Below are positions 12,431 to 22,254 of a stretch of DNA of 64,000 bases, in pieces. The stretch lies in NCBI RefSeq assembly GCF_026914265.1, contig NC_069124.1, positions 32,325,383 through 32,389,382 of the forward strand. The letters run 5' to 3'. This stretch comes from Mya arenaria. Lineage: Eukaryota; Mollusca; Bivalvia; Myida; Myidae. The first letter of the stretch is position 1; each line of letters opens with the position of its first letter. The position numbers and the translations under genes were made by a program. The notes beneath the pieces are model-generated. The model searched no databases. It saw only the letters and a list, made by a program, of their open reading frames with translations, and was not told the DNA's origin.

Positions 12431-13326
12431 GAGTCTGCGTGAGTTCCACGGCATGGAGAAAGTGACCATTATCTTTCCGGCATTCTAACATTTGACATTT
12501 GTCTAGGCTATAACTAAAATTAGGGCCACCGTATCAAGCGGGTAACGTACACTTGGCGTTATTTATAAGTATGTTTTAAATGTTTTTTAAGTAAATACAT
12601 TTGGTTACAATTGACCTTACGACAGCGGTTTCTAAGCCACACCTCCTGATATCAAGGGAGCGAACTCTGCCTATGTCAGTCAAACAAACAAGGAAGCAAT
12701 GGCGTCTCGCGTCGTTTCACTTTCCGATATTCCTGACAATTTATCATAAATGTGACATTTCACTGCGAAAAAATAGTAGTCAAAGGAATCGGAAGGCTCG
12801 ATATATCTTTAGAGGATGAAGATATCTAACACTTACGGGGTAACAACTATCCAAGGATAACCGTTATGTTGTCAACATTGACATGGATACAAAGGAAAAG
12901 CTTGTGTGTGTGAAGCATACTGTCAATGCAAACAAGGGTAAGTTTAACTTTTAATAACACCGGTCATTCTTACAGTATTGTTGAAACAAAGATTAAATCA
13001 TCGCACAATATGAGTAAATCATAAATGGCCCGAATGGGGAACCCGGAAGTGACATTAAATGACAGTTACATGCCAGCTATATAACCTTGTATTCTATAGT
13101 ATGAGCAGAAATGGTTTCTTAGGGTTATGCATAAAAAAGTTCAGTTCTCAGCGACTGAACACTCCCCCTTATGAATAATAATGTAATAGTTGACAAGTTA
13201 CAATCGTGGGTGATACCAATCTGTAACTTTTGCATTTCTTAAACACTCACATGCTTTGATTTTTGTTCTTTTAAAATTGTTGAACATGTTCACACACTCT
13301 GGCTGTAAAAGTGGCTGGAGGAAAAG

Positions 13327-13402
13327 TGCCCCCGGTGTGGGGCTTGAACTCACAATCACCGGAACACTAACACGGCGCTCTAACCAACTAAGCTGACCGG
13401 GC
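13327..13402 (-). repeat. tRNA-derived (SINE-like) sequence, 76 nt
   Basis: The minus strand has the length and layout of a tRNA: GCCCGGT at the 5' end pairs with ACCGGGG except at the first pair. A D-arm/A-box with AGTTGGTTAGAGC and a B-box-like GAGTTCAAGCCCC are present. The anticodon stem does not pair, so this is a tRNA-derived pseudogene or SINE head and not a working tRNA. Related flanking sequence follows on both sides (13283-13470). Confidence 0.6.
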
Positions 13403-13566
13403 AGCTGGTTCTAACCCACACACACTACCATTCCCCCATTAACCTGTTAAGGCTGATGGAGGGCCTCCTGCTGTTTACCGTTGCCACCATTAAAGTATTC
13501 TTATTGATGAATATAATGAAGTCTTCAACAAGCCTACCGCCACAGGGGACATAGCATATGACCAGA

Positions 13567-13596
13567 CCCCCCCCCCCCACACACACACACACACAT
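13567..13596 (+). repeat. Poly-C plus (CA)n microsatellite
   Basis: A run of C followed by CA dinucleotides; its length differs in unit C (56925-56952). A second poly-C tract lies at about 16985-17000 and also differs in C. Confidence 0.85.
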
Positions 13597-14194
13597 GATA
13601 TATGCCAGTCCAGGCAATGTCAACCGCAAGAGAAAACCAGTGATGACAAGTTTTACAAATAATCGGTAGGACCTATTTTAAAGCTTTTTACAACATTTAG
13701 TTTTACTTTGCTGTACAAAAGTAATGGACTATTTCAGAAAATACAACAACCACAAAACATACAGTTAGCTATTATCTTGTCAGTATTTCATTATGATATA
13801 CATGTAGAAAGCAAACACCAAAGGCAGTAGCATTTACAGCTAGTATTAAAATATTTAACAATGCATATAACTGATTTATTTGAATATTGGCATCTTTTAT
13901 TTATTTCAGGAATGTATGGTCTTTTGAAGAGAGTTATTGAAGTTGTTCAGCATGATGTTTTGATGGATTCTTGGAAGGATGTACCTCTATGATGTTAGCT
14001 TCAGTTCTGGAGTATAACACCAGTTGTTGCATATTTAATATCAGATTTATTAAATATATTGTTGTTTTGCAAACATTACTTAAACTTTGATATTTCTTTG
14101 GTGCTTATGTATGGTATTGTAGGTGAACATCTCTTTATTGCAATGACAAATATATTTTAAATTATATAGTATTAACAGAAGTTATTTTTCACTG

Positions 14195-14384
14195 TTAAAG
14201 CTGCACTTTCACAGATTGATCGCTTTGACAACTTACACAAGATCCGATTGTATTTATCATATTTTGGCTAGGAGAAGTTTGCTTTGTGATTTATATATTA
14301 GGTCTTAATTTAAAGAATGCCAAAATAAGCCGATTCTGAGACAAAAAAGTGTCAAAACAGAAATCTGTGAGAGTGCAACTTTAA
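14195..14384. mobile_element. MITE, 190 bp with about 23-bp terminal inverted repeats and TTAA ends
   Basis: The left end TTAAAGCTGCACTTTCACAG (14195 onward) matches the complement of the right end (TGTGAGAGTGCAACTTTAA to 14384) with two mismatches. TTAA at both borders fits a TTAA target-site duplication, as for piggyBac-type non-autonomous elements. There is no coding capacity. It is present at the same place in unit C (57551-57740) and was not seen in B. Confidence 0.8.
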
Positions 14385-14592
14385 GAATACTGGTAATCGA
14401 GTGTACATGTGATCCAAAAGCTGAACATGGGATGAACTATCATTAAATATTATAGATTTACATAAATGGCACCAGATATAAGAATAGCATTGAAATCATG
14501 TACATGTTTGACTTGTTCTTTATTCATAATAAGTCTAGGTCTTTACAGCACATATTTGGCAGAATCAAGTTCTAATGAACTTAATAATTGAT

Positions 14593-15429
14593 TTATATGT
14601 ACAGTGAAATAAATTGATTTATACAGAAAATAATACCCTGGCGATTCAGACCGTTCTGTTGTGTTTGTTTTTTTGGTGGCTCAGATATTAATCTGAGTTT
14701 TGGAGGAGGTCTAGCTGGTGTGAGCTGGTCAAATACAGTAGCTGTTTGAGGGTCAGGGTTCTTGATTGGGTTTCCCGTCGACAAAGTGCTGATATGAAAA
14801 TATAAACCTATGAAATGTGTCGAAATGACAGCTACAATAACCATTGTTTACATAGTAACCATAAAAGGAGATGAGATTCGGAAGCATGCGATGGTTCGGA
14901 CAAAAATTTAGTTGTACGATGTTTCCTGATTTACTTTGAAAGCAAAGCAGTTTATAAGCATACATAACGGTATCAACAAAAATACCTCTATCTTGAATGA
15001 AATCAATTGTGTCCATGTTGAACCTGATATTAAATGGCCATTAATGCCGATTTGACAACAGAAGCCCAAACATAAATGTACGATGTTTATAGTTTAAAAA
15101 TAGTAACACTAATTTAGATCATGCACGGACAATTTCAGTATTAAATAATGTTTATGCGGATTGATCCCCCACCCCCTTATAAGCAAAGAAGTAGTTTTGA
15201 TCAGAAAAATACTTTTGTACAGACGTATAGATGTTTCGCCTTTGATCGATCTTTCAAGATTTTCAAGTTCAGCTGTTGGTGGGGTCTTCCACAGAGTCTG
15301 ATCCAGCGCTTGCATTTTTCCAAATTACTCGCTGGTTTCGAATACGGAACGAATTGCACGCCATCTTTAGTCGGCTTGGCTACCTTGTATCCGAATTACA
15401 AGTGCCATGACAACACCTTTTTTTACCAT
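14593..15429 (-). CDS. THAP-type C2CH zinc-finger gene, frame disturbed
   Basis: DNA-binding protein of the THAP family (domain shared with P-element transposase). On the minus strand, exon 1 (15429-15213) opens with ATG and encodes RCCHGTCNSDTR (first two zinc Cys). After a one-base break come GVQFVPYSKP, EKCKRWIRLCGRPHQQLNL and YVCTK (third Cys). A phase-0 intron (donor GTATTT, acceptor ATATCAG) joins exon 2 (14788-14593), which begins HFVDGKPNQ and so supplies the zinc His as CTKHF. It then runs NPDPQTATVFDQLTPARPPP. Three breaks are visible: A-run length after the ATG, one base at the TAG following DTR, and an A-run before PDPQ. The first and third differ between copies A and C, so they may be assembly errors; the second is shared. 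A possible AATAAA is at 14524-14519. Confidence 0.6.
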
Positions 15430-15494
15430 AATTCTTAAAAAGGCGAGGAAATGCCAGCGCATGTATATGACGGACTCTGGTCAGTTTGACGGAC

Positions 15495-15545
15495 AAAATG
15501 GCGGATAACAACACGGCTTATCAGCGCTACATTCTGATTGGCTGA
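15495..15545 (-). promoter_or_regulatory. Promoter-like block upstream of the THAP gene
   Basis: On the minus strand, about 70-115 bp before the THAP ATG, an inverted CCAAT box (AGCCAATCAG, centred on 15539) is followed by CCGCCATTTTG (15495-15504 region). The latter matches the YY1-type initiator element of many TATA-less animal promoters. Order and spacing suit a promoter for the minus-strand gene. This is inference from motif content only. Confidence 0.4.
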
Positions 15546-15549
15546 TAGG

Positions 15550-17340
15550 ACCTGTCAATCAAATCCTGTCATAAGGTCAATTAACCATATCTTGAGTTTT
15601 TAAAAGTGAGGTTATAGCTGATAATTGTTTGACGTACACATACCGTGCATGAAATGTGTAAAACAAATTAATCTTCAATGAGGTACATTAGATTGCCTTT
15701 TTTATTTTGAAATAATTGTTTACATGTAACTCTGTATGTTTGTATCGAAGATATACATTTTGTTGCTGTAAAAAACCCCTTAAAGAATGAATTTAAGTGT
15801 ATGGTACGGTTCTGCGGTATAGATTGTATTAATAGTAGTTTGTCTATAAGGATCAGTTGGTTATTATAAAAGACATAGAACACAAAATCACAAACAAGAA
15901 ACATAGAACAGCACAAAACTCTACAAACAGCACAGTGCATAAATGCTATATATATATATATAATAATTGGTATGTTTATCAAGAACTGTTAGGTACCGCC
16001 TTGAAACGGTCAGTAAAATGTAAATTTACTGGGGGTTTAAACCAGTTTATGTGCACAAACCTCACTCTTATTCCAACAATTCTTAATAAAGATAAAACGC
16101 AAAAGGTAAATCTTATCAAAGTATGCATTAACTTGAGGAAACTTATAAAACAAATAATAATAAAAAGCGAAAAGGTTTCCCTTATTAACCTGTGTTTTTG
16201 TTTCTATAATTGTTAATATTAACAAATAAGCTAAGAATATTCCTTTTGTGGAATAAACAGGGAAAGGTTATCGAGACTTAGTGGACTGGTTACCTTGATG
16301 CAAGTAAGAATAGTAGTATGTAGCCTGTATTGTAAATCATCTACAATTGGAGCTTCCTCGGCCATTCTTTTTAAAGATATTCAAAAGACAATTTGTATAT
16401 ATGCTGCTGGATAATAAACTTATGTAAATCAAGGCCCAATACTTTGACTGTAATTATTGTCGAGTAATGGCCTTTGTTCTACTAAAATGAGTAGAAGAGT
16501 ATTGGCGCTTGCTTCGCGGCGCTCTTGTCTAGCACCTATGTTTTTCAAGGAAGTTGAGGTATTATGATAGCCTTTGTCGTCGGAGTTATCGAGCAAAAAC
16601 TTTAACCATGGTCGTACTTCAAAAACTGAAAGATATTCAAATGAAACTCGGTACATATATACTGCGAAGCCCATAACATTGGCTTCCATAGTTGTCAATT
16701 TGGAAACATAAAATGATGGTTTTATGGTATTTGTTTTGTCATTCTTGTTAGCTCCTCTTTTACTCTGAAATACTAATGATCAATTTGGACTTAAAAGTCA
16801 TCGGTAAAACTGTATTTTTACAAAGGTTTCTAACAGAAATATATATCTTGAATACTGATGATATATTTGGTAGTTATGTCCTTGGTAAGGCTACATTTTA
16901 TAATGATTTCAAACAGAAACATTTCTCTTGAATATAAATGATGCACTTGGCATTACTGTCCTCAATAAGGCTGCATTTTAGTATACCCCCCCCCCCCCCT
17001 TCCCCCTTACATATTTCCAAGCTAGTTCAATGAAACTATAGCAAGGCAGATATAATTTTAATCACCAAATGATGTAATCACCAAATGATGTAAAATATTT
17101 CTCCAGTTACATTTGAGGGTTAATCTGTTTCTGTGGTTTTCCATCTACCTGAGAAAGAGGGTCAGCCAATGATCGACTTCTTTAACAGCATCTACATCTT
17201 AATGACAGACATCATGGTGTTCATGTGATAAAGAAATGATTATTCAATTTCTAGCTCTGAATGACTACCTTATTCTAAGAGCTGCAAAAATATTAAATAA
17301 GAAGTATACTTTGATACGACACAAGATGATTTTCACTACT
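15550..17340. other. Intergenic region, nothing recognised
   Basis: AT-rich sequence with a (TA)n tract at about 15949-15962 and the poly-C tract near 16985. Near-duplicate short phrases occur around 16840-16980 (ATATTTGG/CTTGGTAAGGCTACATTTTA), hinting at a decayed local duplication. The open frames at 15857-16216 and 16429-16698 have no splice or domain support. Confidence 0.45.
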
Positions 17341-17348
17341 CCTTTTAG

Positions 17349-17504
17349 GTAGTTAGAAGAGGTCTGTGGGAAGATTATGACTCTCAGAAACATCGGAGCC
17401 GTGGACGTACGCAAGCGACTCTGCACCGCCACCGTTTTATCCGGCCTCGTGACATACGCCTGCATCTCGCTTCCACTGACCTACTTCATCATCAGCAGCT
17501 TTAA
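17349..17504 (+). other. Orphan exon-like segment, unusually GC-rich
   Basis: Preceded by CTCCTTTTAG, a good splice acceptor. The frame from 17349 runs 51 codons to TAA 17502-17504 and is rich in Arg and His (for example RPRDIRLHLASTDLLHHQQL). A second frame through the same bases (17377-17589) would give a hydrophobic peptide. GC content is clearly above the surroundings, which suggests past or present coding. I cannot name a family or find a partner exon. The copy in unit C is 60705-60860. Confidence 0.3.
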
Positions 17505-17599
17505 AAAAATATGTGACAAGCCGTGTTTCAGGCTTGGATTATTGCCCATGCCGCATCTAGGTATTGCTGGCGTTAACTTTGTTTTCAAATAAATGCATT

Positions 17600-20428
17600 T
17601 CTTATGTACATGAACACATTACAATATATACTATACTTACATCCGAGCACTGATAACATATATTTATAAACAAGTGTTGCTCCTGTGAGTAACTGAGAAG
17701 AACAGACGAGCTTCAGCTTGTCTTATTCATTAAAACGTCTAGATATGGTCAGCATCGGTCATTTGCGTCGTTATCAACGTGCAATACCGTCTTTAATGTA
17801 TGAACTAATTAAAAAATACTAATACTATCAACTTGATGCACTGATTGATAATGCACAATCTCATATTGAAATTTTTAAAATCCATAAGCTCTGCCTTTTG
17901 CTGCTGTCCTCAACTGAGAGAAAAAGACGAACGTTCATATGATTCGCTTATTTTAACTTTATTCAATTAGATCCTTGTGTAGGAGTACAGGAGTGTGCAA
18001 CATAATTATAACATCGGTGAGATGTATCTAGATCTTATCATACTAGTTTGTTTGATTAGTACCTAGAGTATATATTACATAAGGGGAGAAATTAACGATG
18101 GGTCTAGAATATGTTAACCTTCCTCATAATGATGAGCCATTGTAGCGCCACCCGGCCAGTGTAACGTTTTTACCCTGATATGATTTTAGTTCCTAGGTCG
18201 GTTTTCAATGTTATACTCAGCAAATAAATAACGGACCAATACAGAAATTGAAATCAATGATGTATAACCATAAGATTGACTTAAGTTGCATATAATGTGC
18301 CAACCCTTATATCATTCTAGTTCCGTGATGTCCGTAAGGTACGGTTTATTAACAGTTAACTCTACAGTTCTACAAATCATTAGTACTGATACATTGTTCA
18401 ATATATGTTACGTGACATCGTACATTTTAGTCTTTAAACGAAAGGTAGTTAACTCGTGCAATGTTAGCAACTTTCATATAGCTTATTTAACGAAAGTTGT
18501 TGCGCATTGAAAATTCAACAAGGAAGTTATCCATTAATAATAGACGATTTTTTTTCCAGGATATCTTTATGGTCAGACAATCTGACCTATTTCTTGGGAT
18601 TGGTTTTAGGGTTTTTCTTCAAAATGATGCAAACATCAAAATGTTTACAAGATAACCCTAGAAATCTGATTCACAATCTAATTATTTTAGCGATGAATAT
18701 TCCCTTCTGTTGGTGCTAAACACTTCCCCAAAAATGCCCCAAAAAGACATGTTTTACAACAGATTTTATATATTGCCATATCGTCGTCGATTACCCTTGG
18801 TCCTCGTTTTAGGTTCCGATTTATCGGTACCTTTTAGAGTTCTTTGTTGAGTTTTAACGTATTTATTTTACAACGATTGTGAAATAAGTTACTACAACAA
18901 TATTTTAATGATAGTGTGGTCTTGTGTTATGGGGGAAACCGGACACATCCCAACCCTTTTACCTAGGCAGGGAATAGAACTTTGGTCGCCTAGGTTTAGA
19001 ACTGTAACGTATGAAAATAATAATGCCTTTGAAAAAGCATAATATTCGCACAACAAATTTTATTTTCGCCACAGAAAAAGGTTGGGCATTTTTATGCAAT
19101 AGGAATGCACCACATGAACTGATCAGTTCAATAGCAATGCGTATACTTATCAACAAATAGTTCAGCTAATTCAATAAGAATTTCAATTAAAGAAATCAAA
19201 ATGATTGATATCCTAATTGCATTTTAAACAGAAAACATGTTGATTTAATGATCACTTAGACAATGCGTATTCGATAAAGTAAATAGACGAGGTAATTGTC
19301 GTTACTAATGATTTAGTTTATGGTTTAACTATTTTCGGTTCAATTCAGTGTAGTTCATAGGTGAAACAAATCGCATATGAAATGTTAGTTTTGATAAAGT
19401 TTGCAGGTAATGGGATAAATGGTGTGGCACTGTATGATAAAATGTTTCCATAACAATTTCTTCGCACGTGAAAATAGGATCCTATTCGTCCCAAATGTGA
19501 AGACTGGGATCTCATTTCACAAAACAGAGTCACACATATCTCAAAACAAGTAAAACTTGCGTTCCATACAGGTTTTTGGTGTGAAATGAAATCCCCTTCA
19601 TCGAATTACATTATCAATGTGCAGTTATATTAAAAATGAGCATGTTTACATATGAATCCCGTTTTTCCAAATATTGCTGGTTTATAAACTCCGGAAAGTT
19701 TTACTGTAGTTGTATGTGGATGCACCCAGTAAATGCAGAGTTATGACCGCTGAATAATCTTTAGAACATGCAATATTGAGTCGCGCGTGTCTTAAAAAAT
19801 ATTTAAGCTAGTGTTATGAATCTTTACAAGAGTGTTTACCTGACCAGCATGCGCAATAAGTTTAAGCCCTTTATTTTTTTGAAAATATGGCGACTTTAAA
19901 GCCAGAGTAATGAAAAGTCATGTACATCAGCCCATTGTTTAAAGCCGGTTAAAGTCTTGGTTTTTTAAAGGATTCCAAAATGTTCATTGAAAGGTTTATA
20001 TTTAAGTTATTAAAATACTAACGAATCAAACTGTTTTACTGAGTCAACATGCTAATATAATACCTGTAGAAAAAATATTTTTATACAGTTCGCTACTGAT
20101 GTAATGGGTGTGGTTGCCTCCACTAATAGTAGAGTTCTTGCAGATAAAAGCAAATAATCTTTGGGTGTGTTTATGGTGGTGCTCAACGTCATGGTCCTTG
20201 AATTAATAAAAATAGGCATATTGAGCCTGAAATTTTGTGATGCATTTATCTAATAAGTCATTTGAGATAGAGTCATCATCCTTCGCAATGATGTTAGTCT
20301 GCATATCAAGTTATGCACGTTGGTAAAGGTCAAGGTCACAGTCGCTTGAAATCGTGAGATATGGGTTTTCATCCCCATCTAAACTTCAAATTAGATAAAA
20401 GTGCACGTTGGCATGTTAGTATACTGAA
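17600..20428. other. Non-coding end of unit A
   Basis: No gene seen. About 17880-18720 aligns loosely with 36440-37140 in unit B, and 20100-20420 with 43080-43390. The A/B paralogy therefore resumes here after the A-specific stretch of about 11.5-17.5 kb. The final part (AAAGGTCAAGGTCAC near 20326) belongs to the same repeat phrase as 43300 (CAAGGCCAAGGTCAC). Confidence 0.55.
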
Positions 20429-22254
20429 GGTATATTTCGAGGTGATATGTAGGTATATTTCGAGGGGATATGTATGTGTATTTCGAGGTGATACGTAGGT
20501 ATATTTCGAAGTGATAAGCAAGTATATTTCGAGGTGATATGTAGGTTTATTTCGAGGTGATAAGTAAGTATATTCCGAGGTACACTTCGAGGTGATACGG
20601 AGGTATATTCTGATGTGATAAGTAGGTATTTTCGAGGTGATATGTAGATATACTTCTAGGCGATACGTAGGTATATTCCGATGTGATACGTATGTATATA
20701 GGTATTATTCGTGTTGTTATGTAGGTACATTTCGAGGTGATATGTAGGTATTTTTCGAGATGATATGTAGCTAAACTTCGAGGTGATATGTAGGTACAGT
20801 TCGAGGTGAAGTGTAGGTATATTTCGATGTGATACGTATGTATTTTTCGTGTAGATATGTAGGTGTATTTTGAGGTGATATTTGGGTATACTTCGAGGTG
20901 AAATGTAGGTATATTCCGATGTGATACGTTTGTATTGTTCGTGTAGATGTGTAGGTGTATTTTGAGGTGATATTAGGGTATATTTCGAGGTGAAATGTAG
21001 GTATATTCCGATGTGATGCGTATGTATTTTTCACGTAGATAAAAATTATGTAGATATATTTCGAGGTGATATGTAGGTATATTTCGAGGTGATATGTAGG
21101 CATATTTCAAGGTGATATGTAGGTTTATTTTGAGATGATAAGTAAGTATATTTCGAGGTGATGGGTAGGTATATTTCGAGGTAATAAGTAAGTATATTTC
21201 GAGGTGATGTGTAGGTATATTTCGAGGTGATATGTAGGTTTATTTCGAGGTGATAATTAAGTATATTTCGAGGTGATATGTAGGTATATTTCGAGGTGAT
21301 ATGTACGTATATTTCCAGGTGATATGTACGTATATTTCAAAGTGATATGTTGGTATACTTCGACGTGATGCGTAGGAATATTTCGAGGTGATACGTAGGC
21401 TTTTTTCGAGGTGATACGTATGTATATTTCAACGTGATATATATGTGTAATACGAGGTGATACGTAGGTTTATTGCGAGGTGATATGTAGGTATATTTCG
21501 AGGTGAAATGTAGTTAAAATTGATATATTGGTATACTTCGAGGTGATATGTAAGTATACTTCGAGGTGATATGTAAGTATATTTCTAGGTGACACGTAGG
21601 TGTATTTCGAGGATATATGTTGGTATATTCGAGGTAACACATATGTGTATTTCGAGGTGACACGTATGTTGTATTTCGAGGTGACACGTAGGTTTATTTC
21701 GAGGTGACACGTAGGTGTATTTTGAGTTGATATGAAGGTATATTTCGAAGTGACATGTATATCCACTCCGAGGTGATATTTAGATACACTTCGAGGTGAT
21801 ACGTAGGTGTATTTCGAGGTGACACGTATGTAATTTCAAGGTGACACGTATGTGTATTTCGAGGTAACACGTACGTGTATTTTGAGCAGACACGTAGGTA
21901 TATTTCGAGGTGACACGTAGGTATATTTCGAGGTTATACGTAAGTATACTTCGAGGTGATACGTAGGTGTATTTCGAGTTGATATGTAAGTGTATTTCGA
22001 GGTGATATGTATATAGACTTCGAGGTGGTACGTAGGTATATTTCGGGGTGACACGTAGTGTATTCCGAGTTTATATTAGGTGTATTTCGAGGTGATATGT
22101 AGGTATATTTCGTGTTGATATGTAGGTGTATTTCGAGGCGATATGTATATTCACTTCGAGGTGATATATATAAACACTTGAGGTGGTATGTACATTCTTT
22201 TCGAGGTGATATGTAGGTATAGTTCGAGGTGATATGTAGATATATTTCGAGGTG
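20429..22254 (+). repeat. Minisatellite of about 23-bp units, roughly 80 copies
   Basis: Consensus TATATTTCGAGGTGATATG plus TAGG, repeated with substitutions and small indels. Because 23 is not a multiple of 3, each minus-strand frame cycles through all three phases. Long spurious minus-strand frames result, up to 133 codons, rich in Tyr, Thr, Ser and His. The array sits at the junction of units A and B. It begins again at 63788 in unit C, while only one or two decayed monomers lie at the junction of B and C. Confidence 0.95.

Larger units (their letters stand above)
12699..13992 (+). pseudogene. Broken small gene, product unidentified
   Basis: ATG at 12699 in a strong context opens MASRVVSLSDIPDNLS, then a stop. 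Another frame soon continues with IVVKGIGRLDISLEDEDI and a stop, which looks like a frameshifted coding stretch. About 12866-12937 encodes YVVNIDMDTKEKLVCVKHTV and ends at a good donor (GTAAGT at 12938). A good acceptor (TTTATTTCAG, 13900-13909) joins it in phase to 13910-13992, which encodes GMYGLLKRVIEVVQHDV and ends in TGA. The conserved splice pair argues it was once a real gene. I do not recognise the family. The same structure occurs in unit C (56057-57348). Confidence 0.4.
1..20641. repeat. Long direct repeat, copy A (matches 43391-64000)
   Basis: Position 1 aligns with 43391 and position 20641 with 64000, with the same order of every gene and repeat between. The spacing drifts only from 43390 to 43359, so copy C is 31 bases shorter over about 20.6 kb. 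Differences I saw while reading are mostly one-base indels, often in runs of A, C, G or T, plus a few substitutions (for example near 2545, 3204, 6098, 8069 and 19917). The repeat probably extends beyond both window edges. It is either a very recent segmental duplication or one locus assembled twice. Confidence 0.95.

Noticed and set aside
13327-13402. Functional tRNA gene
   Set aside because: Acceptor and boxes fit, but the anticodon stem does not pair and the first acceptor pair is mismatched; better a tRNA-derived repeat.
15148-15438. 96-codon plus-strand frame (119 in copy C)
   Set aside because: Lies antisense to the THAP exon, whose zinc-ligand pattern and splice junction are convincing.
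15857-16216. 119-codon Lys/Asn/Ile-rich frame identical in A and C
   Set aside because: Composition is that of AT-rich non-coding DNA; no acceptor, donor, domain or B counterpart.
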